Assembly: GCA_001939945.1 (NCBI GenBank)
Contig: MOEB01000001.1
Location: 1-64,000 of the forward strand
Direction: 5' to 3'
DNA: 64,000 bases
DNA from: Aerophototrophica crusticola
GTDB lineage: Bacteria; Pseudomonadota; Alphaproteobacteria; Azospirillales; Azospirillaceae
Program-made: the position numbers and the translations under genes
Shown: piece after piece, positions 50,825-59,889 of the stretch
Position numbering within the stretch: the stretch's first letter is position 1
Layout: every line of letters starts with the position of its first letter
Notes under the pieces: generated by a model
Told to the model about the DNA's origin: nothing
The model's database searches: none
What the model saw: the letters and a program-made list of their open reading frames with translations, nothing else

Positions 50825-51871
50825 ATGACCGGGGCCGTCCTGATCGACGTCCTGCCGCAGCACCGCTTCGACGAGGCGGCCCTGTGGCGCTACCTGGCCG
50901 ACCATTTGGACGGGTTCGCCGAACCGGCGACCCTGCAACAGTTCCAGGGCGGCCAGTCCAACCCCACCTTCCTGGTGACATCAGGCGACGGCCGCCGCTA
51001 TGTGCTGCGCAAGAAGCCGCCTGGCAAGCTGCTGCCCTCCGCCCACATGGTGGAGCGGGAGTTCAAGGCCATGAAGGCCCTGGCGGGCACCGCCGCGCCC
51101 GTGCCCACCGCCCGGCTGCTGTGTGAGGACGCGACCGTCATCGGCACGCCCTTCTATGTCATGGACCATGTGGAGGGCCGGGTAATCTCCGACGTGGCCC
51201 TGGCCGGCATGGACCCGGCGGAACGGGCGGCCACCTATGACGCCATGAACGCCACCCTGGCCGCCCTGCACCAGGTGGATTGGAAAGCCGCCGGCCTCGG
51301 CGACTTCGGCAAGCCGGAACAGTACGTGGCCCGGCAGGTGGAGCGCTGGTCCAAGCAGTACGTGGCCGCCAAGACCGACGACATCCCCGCCATGGACAAG
51401 CTGATGGAGTGGCTGCCCCGCCACGTCCCGGCGGGGGACGAGACGACCATCGCCCACGGCGACTACCGCCTGGGCAATTTGATGCTCCACCCCACGGAGC
51501 CGCGGGTGGTCGCCATTCTGGATTGGGAGCTGGCAACCCTGGGCCACCCCCTGTCGGACCTGGCCTACAACTGCATGGCCTACCACCTGCCCGCCGGGAT
51601 CAAGGAGTTCCCCGGCCTGAAGGGCCTGGACCTGCCCGCCCTTGGCATCCCGACGGAGGAGGAATACGTCGCCGCCTATTGCCGCCGCACGGGCCGCGAC
51701 GGCATCCCCGACTGGCCCTTCTTCCTGGCCTTCAGCTTCTTCCGCATCGCCAGCATCTGCCAGGGCGTCTACGCCCGCGCCCTGGCCGGCAACGCCGCCG
51801 ACCGCCGCGCCAAGATGTACGGCCAGGTGGCCCAGGCGACGGCGGAGGTGGGATGGGGCTTCGTGAAGTAG
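50825..51871 (+). CDS. Phosphotransferase family protein (ACAD10/11-like kinase fold)
   Basis: A 348-residue protein with the aminoglycoside phosphotransferase fold: FQGGQSNPTFLV (nucleotide loop), YVLRKKPPGKLL, IAHGDYRLGNLMLHP (catalytic HGDxxxxN) and ILDWELATLGHPLSDLAY. Family members phosphorylate hydroxyacids or acyl-CoAs before acyl-CoA dehydrogenase. GGGGGAGGA lies 7 bases before the ATG. The TAG stop is the first TAG of the following family B repeat. Confidence 0.9.
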   Translation: MTGAVLIDVLPQHRFDEAALWRYLADHLDGFAEPATLQQFQGGQSNPTFLVTSGDGRRYVLRKKPPGKLLPSAHMVEREFKAMKALAGTAAPVPTARLLCEDATVIGTPFYVMDHVEGRVISDVALAGMDPAERAATYDAMNATLAALHQVDWKAAGLGDFGKPEQYVARQVERWSKQYVAAKTDDIPAMDKLMEWLPRHVPAGDETTIAHGDYRLGNLMLHPTEPRVVAILDWELATLGHPLSDLAYNCMAYHLPAGIKEFPGLKGLDLPALGIPTEEEYVAAYCRRTGRDGIPDWPFFLAFSFFRIASICQGVYARALAGNAADRRAKMYGQVAQATAEVGWGFVK

Positions 51872-51968
51872 GTCGGATTAGGAGCCGCAAGGCTCCGTAA
51901 TCCGACGTCACGTCGGCCGACCGTTGGGCCGTCGGATTACGCGGGCGATCGCCCGTTAATCCGACCTA
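51868..51968. repeat. Dispersed palindromic repeat, family B, copy 3
   Basis: GTAGGTCGGATTAGGAGCCG at the left, TAATCCGACCTA at the right, with CGTAATCCGAC and GTCGGATTACG inside. Its two TAG ends are the stop codons of the phosphotransferase gene (51869-51871) and of lrp on the other strand (51966-51968). Confidence 0.9.
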
Positions 51969-52451
51969 AGCCAACTCCTCCTCGAAGATCGGCACGCTGC
52001 CGAAGTCCCGCACCGGGCGCAGCACGATGTTGCTGGTCACCCGGCTGACGCCCAATTGGGGGTCGTCGATCCAGCCCTGGGTCAGTTCCTGGTAGGCGGC
52101 GATGTCGCGGCAGACCAGCTTGGCGATGTAGTCGTGCTCCCCCGACACCTCGAAGCACTCGATCACCTCGGGCGTGTCGCGCAGGGTGCGCTCGAACAGC
52201 TGGCGGGACTCGCGGCCCTGGCGCTCCAGCGATATCTGGGCCAGCACCTGCACGCAGGATTGCAGCCGCCGCACGTCCAGCAGCGCCTGGTACCGGACGA
52301 TGTAGCCGTCCTTCTCCAGCTTGCGGACCCGCTCCAGGCAGGGGCGGGCGGACAGGCCCACCTTCTCCGACAGGGCCTGGTTGGTGATGCGCCCGTCGGC
52401 CTGCAGCTCGCGCAGGATCTTCAGGTCGATATGGTCGAGTTTGCGACGCAT
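51966..52451 (-). CDS. Lrp/AsnC family transcriptional regulator
   Basis: A 161-residue regulator. The N-terminal winged helix (LDHIDLKILRELQADGRI, then NQALSEKVGLSARPCLERV) binds DNA; the C-terminal RAM domain (VIECFEVSGEHDYIAKLVCR) senses an amino acid. It lies 57 bases after the arginase gene on the same strand, so it probably controls arginine and ornithine use. Its TAG stop is part of repeat family B. Confidence 0.93.
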   Translation of the reverse strand: MRRKLDHIDLKILRELQADGRITNQALSEKVGLSARPCLERVRKLEKDGYIVRYQALLDVRRLQSCVQVLAQISLERQGRESRQLFERTLRDTPEVIECFEVSGEHDYIAKLVCRDIAAYQELTQGWIDDPQLGVSRVTSNIVLRPVRDFGSVPIFEEELA

Positions 52452-52508
52452 GGGTCGGCTCTATCGGGGACGGCGGCCTGGGTCAAGCACCGTCCCCGAC
52501 AAACATCG

Positions 52509-53471
52509 TCAAGCCACCCGCACCGCCAAGGGCTCCACGAACAGCCGCCGGTCGGCTCGCAGGAAGGCTTGCAGCAGCTCCAGGGCGGACTGCACGGTGC
52601 GGGAACCGCCCGCCTCCCGCACGGCGGCCAGCTCCACCAGGTCGAAGGAGCCGGTCAGGCCGGACTCGCCGACCAGCCGCAGGGCCGCGACGGACTCGTC
52701 CAGGGTCAGGCCACCCGGCACCGGGGTGCCCACGCCGGGGGCGTGTTCGGGGTCCAGGGCGTCCATGTCGAAACTGACATGCAGGTGGGCACCGGCCCGC
52801 TCCGCCCGCTCCAGCGCCTCCGCCACCAGGGACACCAGCCCGGCGCGTCGCACCTCCGGCATCTCATGGAAGCGCACGCCATGGCGCAGCAGGTGGGCAC
52901 GCTCCCCATGGTCCACGTCGCGGATGCCGAACTGGGTCAGGTCGTGGGGGTGGAGCAGGGGGGTGAAGGCCCCCACATCAAGCATCTCCGGGTGGCCCAT
53001 GCCGCAGGCGGCGGCCATGGGCATGCCGTGGGTGTTGCCGGACGGGCTGGTGTCCGGCGTGTTGAAGTCCGGGTGGGCGTCGAACCAGAAGACGTGCAGC
53101 GGCTTGCCCAACTTGCGGGCATGGGCCGACGCGGCGGCGACGGAGCCCAGCGCCAAACTGTGGTCGCCGCCCACCATCAGGGGCGTGCCCCCATCGGCCA
53201 GCACCTGCCCGCAGCCATCGCGCACCGCCCGGCACCAGGCGGCAGTGGCCTCCACATGGCGGATGCCGTGCTCCCCGATGCCGGTGCCCTCCGCCGGGCC
53301 CTCCGCGTCGCCCATGTCGCGCACGACGATGCCCTGGTGCCGCATCCGGTCCAGGAAGCCACCGGCCCGCAGCGCGGCCGGGCCGCTGGCGGCGCCGCAA
53401 CCGAAATTGCCGATGTCCGTCGGCGCGCCCACCAGGCCGTACCAGTGGCGGGCGTTCATGAAGGCGGTCAT
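52509..53471 (-). CDS. rocF: Arginase
   Basis: A 320-residue arginase that hydrolyses arginine to ornithine and urea. The manganese ligands are all visible: VGGDHSLALG, FDAHPDFNTP and VSFDMDALDP. GIRDVDHG and CGAASGPAALRAGG fit the family. Its ATG overlaps the stop of rocD (ATGA). Confidence 0.93.
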   Translation of the reverse strand: MTAFMNARHWYGLVGAPTDIGNFGCGAASGPAALRAGGFLDRMRHQGIVVRDMGDAEGPAEGTGIGEHGIRHVEATAAWCRAVRDGCGQVLADGGTPLMVGGDHSLALGSVAAASAHARKLGKPLHVFWFDAHPDFNTPDTSPSGNTHGMPMAAACGMGHPEMLDVGAFTPLLHPHDLTQFGIRDVDHGERAHLLRHGVRFHEMPEVRRAGLVSLVAEALERAERAGAHLHVSFDMDALDPEHAPGVGTPVPGGLTLDESVAALRLVGESGLTGSFDLVELAAVREAGGSRTVQSALELLQAFLRADRRLFVEPLAVRVA

Positions 53472-54736
53472 GCCTGCTCCTGGGTCAGGGCGCTGCGGTC
53501 ATGGTCACGTCGGCCGGGGTGCATGGCGGCCAGGGTGTCTTCCAGCCGGTCGATGGCCCAGTCCAGCTCCTCCCGGCTGATCACCAGCGGGGGGGCCAGG
53601 CGGATCACCGTCTCGTGCGTCTCCTTGCTCAGCACGCCCCGGCGCATCAGCTCCTCGCAGACGGCGCGGGCGGTCGCAAGGCCCGGGTCGATGTCCACCC
53701 CCACCCACAGGCCCTTGCCCCTGACTTGTCTCACCAGCGGGCTGCCGATGGCGCGCAGCCGATCCATCAGGTGCCCCCCCAACTCGGCGGAGCGTTGGAC
53801 CAACCCTTCCTCCTCGATCACCCGGATGGCTTCCAGCCCCACGGCGGCGGCCAGCGGGTTGCCGCCGAAGGTGCTGCCATGGTTGCCCGGCTTGAAGCTG
53901 GCGATCAGCTCATGGGTGCCGACGAAGGCGGACACCGGCATCACCCCGCCGCCCAACGCCTTGCCCAGGCAAAGCCCGTCGGGGCGGATGCCCTCATGCT
54001 GGAAGGCGAACCACTTGCCGGTGCGGCCCATGCCGGCCTGGATCTCGTCCAGGATCAGCTTCACATTGTGCTTGTCGCAGATCTCCCGCACCGCCTGCAG
54101 GTAACCGGCCGGCGGCACGACGATGCCCGCCTCCCCCTGGATGGGCTCCAGCAGCACGGCGGCGGTATTCGGGGTGATCGCCTTCTCGATGGCGGCGGCG
54201 TCGCCATAGGGCACCAGGGTGAAGCCCGGGGCGAAGGGGCCGAAGCCGTCCCGGTACTCCGGCTCGCTGCTGAAGCCGACGATGGTGGTGGTGCGGCCGT
54301 GGAAGTTGCCTTCCGCCACGATGATCTCCGCCCGGTCGGCGGGCACGCCCTTCACCGTATAGGCCCAGCGTCGGGCGGCCTTGATGGCCGTCTCGACAGC
54401 CTCGGCGCCCGTGTTCATGGGGCAGGCGCCGTCAAGCCCGGTGACCTGGCACAGCTTGGCCAGGAACGGCCCCAGCCGGTCCGTGTGGAAGGCGCGGGAG
54501 ACGACGGCCACCCGCTCCGCCTGCTCGGTCAGGGCCTTCAGGATGCGGGGGTGGCCATGGCCGGTGTTGACCGCCGAATAGGCGCTCATCATGTCCAGGT
54601 ACTTGTGCCCGTCCGCGTCCCATAGCCACACGCCCTTGGCGCGGGATATCACCACGGGCAGCGGCTTGTAGTTCCGGGCGCACCAGCGCTCCTCGACGGC
54701 GATGGCGTCCGCTGCCAGCGTCGCGCGCATGTCCAT
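53468..54736 (-). CDS. rocD: Ornithine aminotransferase
   Basis: A 422-residue class III PLP aminotransferase that converts ornithine and 2-oxoglutarate to glutamate semialdehyde and glutamate. MNTGAEAVETAIKAARRW, EPIQGEAGIVVPPAGYL, LDEIQAGMGRTG and K259 in LGKALGGGVMPVSA are diagnostic. ATG at 54736 is used, removing a 70-residue shadow extension. It heads rocD-rocF-lrp; the product feeds proline synthesis or glutamate. Confidence 0.92.
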   Translation of the reverse strand: MDMRATLAADAIAVEERWCARNYKPLPVVISRAKGVWLWDADGHKYLDMMSAYSAVNTGHGHPRILKALTEQAERVAVVSRAFHTDRLGPFLAKLCQVTGLDGACPMNTGAEAVETAIKAARRWAYTVKGVPADRAEIIVAEGNFHGRTTTIVGFSSEPEYRDGFGPFAPGFTLVPYGDAAAIEKAITPNTAAVLLEPIQGEAGIVVPPAGYLQAVREICDKHNVKLILDEIQAGMGRTGKWFAFQHEGIRPDGLCLGKALGGGVMPVSAFVGTHELIASFKPGNHGSTFGGNPLAAAVGLEAIRVIEEEGLVQRSAELGGHLMDRLRAIGSPLVRQVRGKGLWVGVDIDPGLATARAVCEELMRRGVLSKETHETVIRLAPPLVISREELDWAIDRLEDTLAAMHPGRRDHDRSALTQEQA

Positions 54737-55123
54737 GGTTGTCTCCCCGACGCAAGTTCGTTGTTCCCAGCATGCCAGGAGCGCGCAGCCGAAATGGCTG
54801 AAGTGGGCGGCGCGGGCGACAGCTTCGGTTGTGGCCGTGGCGATCCGCAGCCGGGCCCGGCACAGGGGCGGCCACGCGCGGTCGGGGGAGGGGCACCCCG
54901 CTTGCGCAAGGGTCGGCGGGGCGGCGGGAAAGCTCCCGTTAACCAAACCGGTCGCTTGATGGGGGTGCCAAACAGGTCACGGACAAGCGGACCCGCGGCC
55001 GGGTCCCGGAGCGGCATCGACGGACGGCTTGCCGCGCCCTAGTATCACCCCTGGGATGTGCGGGCGCCCGTGCCCACATGGCCCGCGATTTCGTGACGTA
55101 GCCGGAGGAAGACCGCCCCGCCC
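54737..55123. other. Divergent intergenic region between rocD and envC
   Basis: These 387 bases separate the divergent rocD and envC starts and should hold both promoters. I see no clear -35/-10 pair or Lrp-like dyad by eye, and the long open frames here are GC-driven. A GGAGGAAG lies just before the envC start. Confidence 0.4.
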
Positions 55124-56401
55124 ATGCCGCCCGCCCCCCGCGCCATAACCGCCGCCACGGCGGTGGCGGCCGCCCTGATCGGGTCGCTGCTGGCGCTCGC
55201 CCCGGCCCTCCCGGCCGCGGCGCAGGGCACTGCCCCGTCCGACCCCGCCGCGGCCGGCCAGAAGTTGCGGGAGGTGGAGCGGAACCTGGAGCAGGGCACC
55301 GCCCGCCAGAAGGAGCTGGATGCCCAGGCGGAGGCGCTGGAGCGGGAGCTGGTGGAGCTGCGCGCCCGCCTGATCCAGTCCGCGGAGCAGGCCCGCGCGC
55401 AGGAGCAGGAACTGGCCCGGCTGGAGCAGGCCCTGGCCGACCTGTCCCGGCAGGAGGGCGAGCGGGTGGCCCGGATCGACGCCGACCGAGCCGCCCTGGC
55501 GGAGCTGCTGGGCGCCCTGCAACGGCTGTCGCGCCTGCCGCCGGAGGTGCTGCTGGCCCGGCCCCAGCCGCCGGCGGACACGGTGAAGAGCGCCTTGCTG
55601 CTGCGCGCCGCCGTGCCGGAGCTGCGCGACCGCGCCGACGCCCTGGCCAAGGAGCTGGAGGGGCTGGCCGCCCTGCGGCAGGATCTCGCCCGCCAGCGCG
55701 GCGTGGTGGAGGCCTCCGCCGCCACCCTGGCCAAGCGGCAGGACGATATCCGCGGCCTGGTGTCCCGGCGGGAGGAACTGTCCCGCGCCACCGACGCGGA
55801 GCGGGACAAGGTGACGAGGCAGGTGGCCCAGCTCGCGACGCGGGCCTCGGACCTGAAGGACCTGCTGGAGAAGCTGGAGACCCAGCGCAAGGAGGCCGAG
55901 GCCCGCCAGAAGGCGGCTGAGGCGGCGCGGCGGGCGGCGGCCGAGGCGGAGCGGGAGCGCAAGGCCAAGGACCGGGTCGCGGCCCTGGGCACCGGCAAGG
56001 GCCTGCCCCGGCTGGGCGGCATGGAATTCCCGGTGGGCGGCGATGTCGTCACCCGCTATGGGGAGCAGGACGAGCTGGGCACCACCAGCCGCGGCCTGAC
56101 GCTGAAGGGGCGGGCCGGCGGGCCGGTCGTCGCCCCCTATGACGGGTCGGTGATGTTCGCGGGGCCCTTCAAGGGCTACGGGCTGATCTTGATCCTGGAA
56201 CACGCGCATGGATATCATTCCCTGCTGGCAGGCTTGGGAAAGATCGATGCGCAGGTGGGTCAGCGCGTGCTGACCGGTGAACCCGTGGGTAGCCTGGCCA
56301 AGGAGGGGACGCCCACGATGTATTTCGAGCTGCGACGGGCGGGTCAGCCGATCAACCCCCTGCGTGGCCTCGCGGCCCCCGACGGCAAAGGACAAGGTTG
56401 A
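55124..56401 (+). CDS. Murein hydrolase activator EnvC-like (LytM/M23 domain)
   Basis: A 425-residue exported protein: signal peptide (ending LPAAAQG), a long coiled coil (about 45-290, for example QKELDAQAEALERELVELRA), then an M23/LytM-type domain. The metal ligands are missing (TSRGLTLKG where HxxxD should be, and YFELRR for HxH), so it probably activates amidases, like EnvC, instead of cutting peptidoglycan itself. It runs into ctpA with a 4-base overlap if the TTG at 56398 is used. Confidence 0.88.
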   Translation: MPPAPRAITAATAVAAALIGSLLALAPALPAAAQGTAPSDPAAAGQKLREVERNLEQGTARQKELDAQAEALERELVELRARLIQSAEQARAQEQELARLEQALADLSRQEGERVARIDADRAALAELLGALQRLSRLPPEVLLARPQPPADTVKSALLLRAAVPELRDRADALAKELEGLAALRQDLARQRGVVEASAATLAKRQDDIRGLVSRREELSRATDAERDKVTRQVAQLATRASDLKDLLEKLETQRKEAEARQKAAEAARRAAAEAERERKAKDRVAALGTGKGLPRLGGMEFPVGGDVVTRYGEQDELGTTSRGLTLKGRAGGPVVAPYDGSVMFAGPFKGYGLILILEHAHGYHSLLAGLGKIDAQVGQRVLTGEPVGSLAKEGTPTMYFELRRAGQPINPLRGLAAPDGKGQG

Positions 56402-56403
56402 AC

Positions 56404-57807
56404 ATGACGAAGCTTTTCTCCACGGTCGCCACCGCCGCCCTGCTGGTCCTGGCCCCCGCCGCGTCCTTCGCCCAGGCGAAGCAGCCGGTGAAGTCGGACA
56501 CCTACAAGCAGCTCGACCTGTTCGCCGACGTGTTCGAGCGGGTGCGGTCCGAATATGTGGAGCAGGTCTCCGACCAGCAGCTGATCGAGGCGGCCATCAA
56601 CGGCATGCTGACCTCGCTCGACCCGCACTCCAGCTTCATGGACAAGAAGCACTTCGCCGACATGCGGGTGCAGACCCGGGGTGAGTTCGGCGGCCTGGGC
56701 ATAGAGGTCACGCAGGAGAACGGCGTCGTCAAGGTCGTCTCCCCCATCGACGACACGCCCGCCTTCCGTGCCGGCGTGCAGCCCGGCGACTTCATCACCC
56801 ACCTGAACGACGAGCAGATCGTCGGCCTCACCCTGAACGAGGCGGTGGAGAAGATGCGCGGCCCCGTGGGCAGCGAGATCAAGGTCACCATCCGCCGCCA
56901 GGGCGTGCAGGAACCCATCGAGATCAAGCTGGCCCGCGCCGTGGTGAAGGTGCAGTCCGTCCGCTACCGGGTGGAGGACAATGTCGGCTACATCCGCATC
57001 AGCGGCTTCAACGAGCAGACCCAGCCGGGCCTGGACAAGGCCATCAAGGCTATCCAGGAAAAGCTGGGCGGCAAGCTGATCGGCTATGTGCTGGACATGC
57101 GCAACAACCCCGGCGGCCTGCTGGACCAGGCGATCAGCGTCTCCGACACCTTCCTGGAGCGGGGGGAGATCGTCTCCACCCGCGGCCGCGACCCCAAGGA
57201 CGGGGAGCGCTACAACGCCAAGGCGGGCGACGCCGCGGGCGGCCTGCCCATCGTGGTGCTGATCAACGGCGGCTCGGCATCGGCGTCGGAAATCGTGGCC
57301 GGCGCCCTGCAGGACCACAAGCGCGCCATCGTCCTGGGCACCCAGAGCTTCGGCAAGGGCTCGGTCCAGACCATCATCCCGCTGTCCGGCGACGCCGGGG
57401 CCATGCGGCTGACCACGGCCCGCTATTACACCCCGGCCGGCCGCTCCATCCAGCAGCTCGGCATCACCCCGGACATCGAGGTGCAGCCCGCCAAGGTGGA
57501 GCAGATCGCCCAGGCCCAGCGCCGGCGGGAGGCGGACCTGCCGCATGCCCTGCGCAACACCGACGCCAACGCGCAGCGCAACGCGACCCAGCCGAACGTC
57601 TCCGGCACCCCCACCACCCCGGCCGCCCCACCCGCCGGCACCGGCACGCCGGGTGCGGGTGAGGTCTCGGCCCCCCAGGCGCCGCAGCAGCCCACCGCCA
57701 CCGCCCCCGGTGCCAACGGGGAGCAGCCCTTCGACTACCAGCTCGCCCGGGCGCTGGACCTGCTGCGCGGCGTGTCGCTGTTCGCCGGCGCCAAGCACAC
57801 GAACTGA
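56404..57807 (+). CDS. ctpA: Carboxy-terminal processing protease (S41)
   Basis: A 467-residue periplasmic serine protease. Signal peptide, PDZ domain (about 75-165, EFGGLGIEVTQENGVVKVVS) and S41 domain with the catalytic serine in GGSASASEIVAGAL and lysine in TQSFGKGSVQ. A Pro/Ala linker of about 60 residues precedes the C terminus. It trims exported proteins. ATG at 56404; the TTG at 56398 is an alternative. Confidence 0.92.
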   Translation: MTKLFSTVATAALLVLAPAASFAQAKQPVKSDTYKQLDLFADVFERVRSEYVEQVSDQQLIEAAINGMLTSLDPHSSFMDKKHFADMRVQTRGEFGGLGIEVTQENGVVKVVSPIDDTPAFRAGVQPGDFITHLNDEQIVGLTLNEAVEKMRGPVGSEIKVTIRRQGVQEPIEIKLARAVVKVQSVRYRVEDNVGYIRISGFNEQTQPGLDKAIKAIQEKLGGKLIGYVLDMRNNPGGLLDQAISVSDTFLERGEIVSTRGRDPKDGERYNAKAGDAAGGLPIVVLINGGSASASEIVAGALQDHKRAIVLGTQSFGKGSVQTIIPLSGDAGAMRLTTARYYTPAGRSIQQLGITPDIEVQPAKVEQIAQAQRRREADLPHALRNTDANAQRNATQPNVSGTPTTPAAPPAGTGTPGAGEVSAPQAPQQPTATAPGANGEQPFDYQLARALDLLRGVSLFAGAKHTN

Positions 57808-57829
57808 CGGGAAGGCGGCGTAGGCGATC

Positions 57830-59131
57830 GTGGCGCGTTTCCAGTTCCGGTCCAAGAAGGCCGCCGCCCCTGACGGGGAACTGCCGGAGGGGGCAACCCC
57901 CGCCGGCAGCGCCGCCGTGCTGGCCGCCCGCTTCGGCGTGGCGGGCGGCGCGGGTGGGGAGGGCGCGCCCGGCGGCAAGGCCGGGTGGCTGCGCGGCCTG
58001 AAACTCCCCCTGCCGTTCAAGCGCAAGCCCAAGGGGGCGGACGGCTTCACCGTGGCCGACCCGTTCGCCGACCCGCCGCGGCGGACGGTGGACAGGAAGG
58101 CGCTGGCCTTTCCCGTGGCCGCCGCTGCCGTCGCGCTGACGGTGGCGGGCACGGCCGGGTGGCTTGCCATCCGGGCGCCGCATACCGCGGCCACCCTTGC
58201 GCGGGTGGGGGAGCCGTCGGGCCAGGTGCCCGTTCTGCTGCCCGACGGCAGCAAGCGTTTTCCCGACGCGGTGCCGCCGGAGGCCGCCCCCGTGGACCCG
58301 GTGGACCTGCCGGTGGAGCTGGCGCCCTCCCGCCAGGACGCGTTGCTGGAGCGGGGCCGTCCGGGCCTTCTGCCCAAGGTGGGGGCGGACGGGACCAAGC
58401 CCTGGCAGGCCTATGCCCGGCCCTTCCCGCAGGACGATCCCCGCCCGCGCATCGCCATCGTGGTGACGGAGCTGGGCCTGTCCGACGCGGCGACGGAGAA
58501 CGCGGTGGCCCGCCTGCCCGGCGCCGTGACCTTCGCCTTCATCCCGGGCCTGCCCGGGTTGCAGGAACGGGTGGACGCCGCCCGGAAGGACGGGCACGAG
58601 GTGCTGCTGTCCGTGCCCATGGAGCCCCTGGGCTATCCCCGCAACGACCCCGGCCGAGGCACCCTGCTGACCCGCCTGTCGGATGAGGAGAACCTGCGCC
58701 GGCTGGAAGACGTGATGGCCTCCGCCACCGGCTATGTCGGCCTGACCAGCCGCACCGACACCGGCACCCGCTTCCTGACCCAATCCGCCAGCCTGACCCC
58801 GGTCCTGTCCCAACTCCAGCGCCGCGGCGTGTTGTACCTGGACCTCTGGCAGGTGGCGGAAAGCCAGGCCACCCGCATCGCCACGCGCCTGGGCCTGCCC
58901 CGCGCGGTCAGCGACCTGCAGGTGGACCGGGTCGCCAGCCCCAACGGCATCGATGCCCAGCTCGCCGAACTGGAGCGCCTGGCCAAGGCCAACGGCGTGG
59001 CCGTGGGCTTCGCCGAAGCCGCCAACCCCGTCAGCATCGACCGCTTGGCCGCCTGGAGCGCCACCCTGAGGGACCGCGGCATCGTCCTGGCCCCGGTGAC
59101 CGCCGTGGTGAACCGTCAGGCGGACCGGTGA
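57830..59131 (+). CDS. Divergent polysaccharide deacetylase family protein
   Basis: A 433-residue protein with an N-terminal cytoplasmic part, a membrane segment (LAFPVAAAAVALTVAGTAG, about 90-110) and a C-terminal domain: RIAIVVTELGLSDAATENAV, LPGAVTFAFIPGLPGL and LMEPLGYP-like PMEPLGYPRNDPG are typical of the divergent deacetylase family. It follows ctpA in many alphaproteobacteria. GTG start. Confidence 0.88.
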   Translation: MARFQFRSKKAAAPDGELPEGATPAGSAAVLAARFGVAGGAGGEGAPGGKAGWLRGLKLPLPFKRKPKGADGFTVADPFADPPRRTVDRKALAFPVAAAAVALTVAGTAGWLAIRAPHTAATLARVGEPSGQVPVLLPDGSKRFPDAVPPEAAPVDPVDLPVELAPSRQDALLERGRPGLLPKVGADGTKPWQAYARPFPQDDPRPRIAIVVTELGLSDAATENAVARLPGAVTFAFIPGLPGLQERVDAARKDGHEVLLSVPMEPLGYPRNDPGRGTLLTRLSDEENLRRLEDVMASATGYVGLTSRTDTGTRFLTQSASLTPVLSQLQRRGVLYLDLWQVAESQATRIATRLGLPRAVSDLQVDRVASPNGIDAQLAELERLAKANGVAVGFAEAANPVSIDRLAAWSATLRDRGIVLAPVTAVVNRQADR

Positions 59132-59178
59132 GGGGCATGGGCTTTCCTGATGGGGAAGGAAGATATATCTTGCCACCC

Positions 59179-59400
59179 ATGAACCCGCTCCTCGACCGCG
59201 CCATCTCTGAAGTGTCCCGCCTCCCCGACGATGTTCAGGAGGCGATCGCCGCCTCCATGCTCGAGCAGGTGGAGGCTGAGAAGGGCTGGGCCGAGCGCTT
59301 TGCCAAGTCGCCGGGCGTGCTGGCCGGATTGGCGGCTAAGGCACGTGACCGGATTGCCAGGAGTGAGGTCCGGCCCTTGGCGGCACCTGCCCGGCGTTGA
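59179..59400 (+). CDS. Small antitoxin-like protein, no partner toxin
   Basis: A 73-residue protein (MNPLLDRAISEVSRLPDD, then VQEAIAASMLEQVEAEKGW). The LPDDVQEAIA pattern occurs in small proteins annotated as putative addiction module antitoxins. ATG at 59179 is used; a longer frame starts at 59128. No toxin gene follows, so it may be an orphan or a remnant. Confidence 0.5.
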   Translation: MNPLLDRAISEVSRLPDDVQEAIAASMLEQVEAEKGWAERFAKSPGVLAGLAAKARDRIARSEVRPLAAPARR

Positions 59401-59423
59401 TGCGGTTGCTGACTTGTCTTCTG

Positions 59424-59743
59424 AACGCAGAGGACACAGATGGCCGCAGAGAACCCAGAGGTACTTACTGTAACAGTGATGACAGGGATGGCCGGTGATG
59501 ACAGTGATGGGTTCGGTTTGGCAATGAAGCCGGTTCTTTTATAAGGCATGGTGCCTGCGGCGCTTGATCTGTAGGTCCGCCGACGTCCGGGCCCGACAGA
59601 ACCGAGGCCTCAAACCCTCTGTGTCCTCTGCGGCCATCTGCGTCCTCTGCGTTCCAAGATCAAACTGGCCATGGGCGCTACGGCCTGACGGGCAGCGACC
59701 CATCACTGTCATCACTGGTTATCCCGTCATCACTGCTCCTGTT
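59424..59743. repeat. Two interleaved inverted repeats (A B A' B')
   Basis: A (59424-59461, CGCAGAGGACACAGATGGCC) is complementary to A' (59614-59653); B (59471-59513, GTGATGACAG repeats) is complementary to B' (59698-59743). The order is A, B, A', B', so the two stems cannot form at once without a pseudoknot-like fold. It fills most of the 489-base gap 59401-59889, and no gene is seen there. Confidence 0.85.
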
Positions 59744-59799
59744 TATCGACCCCATTGCCGCCTTGCTGGCGATTGGGCTATCGGCGCCCCGCGTCCTCC

Positions 59800-59843
59800 C
59801 AGAAAAGCTGACGCCCGGCGGCTCGGGCGGGGCCGCCGGGCGT
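59800..59843 (-). terminator. Terminator of the TPR gene
   Basis: ACGCCCGGCGGC (59811-59822) pairs with GCCGCCGGGCGT (59832-59843), a perfect 12-base stem. On the minus strand it is followed by CAGCTTTTCT. It lies about 45 bases after the stop of the TPR gene. Confidence 0.8.
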
Positions 59844-59889
59844 CTGGCCCGCGTCCGGGGCGGGGACTTTGCCCCCGGGCGGGGTTCCG

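Noticed and set aside
54737-54946. 70-residue N-terminal extension of rocD
   Set aside because: It is Arg/Ala/Cys-rich shadow sequence without family match; the ATG at 54736 gives a normal ornithine aminotransferase.
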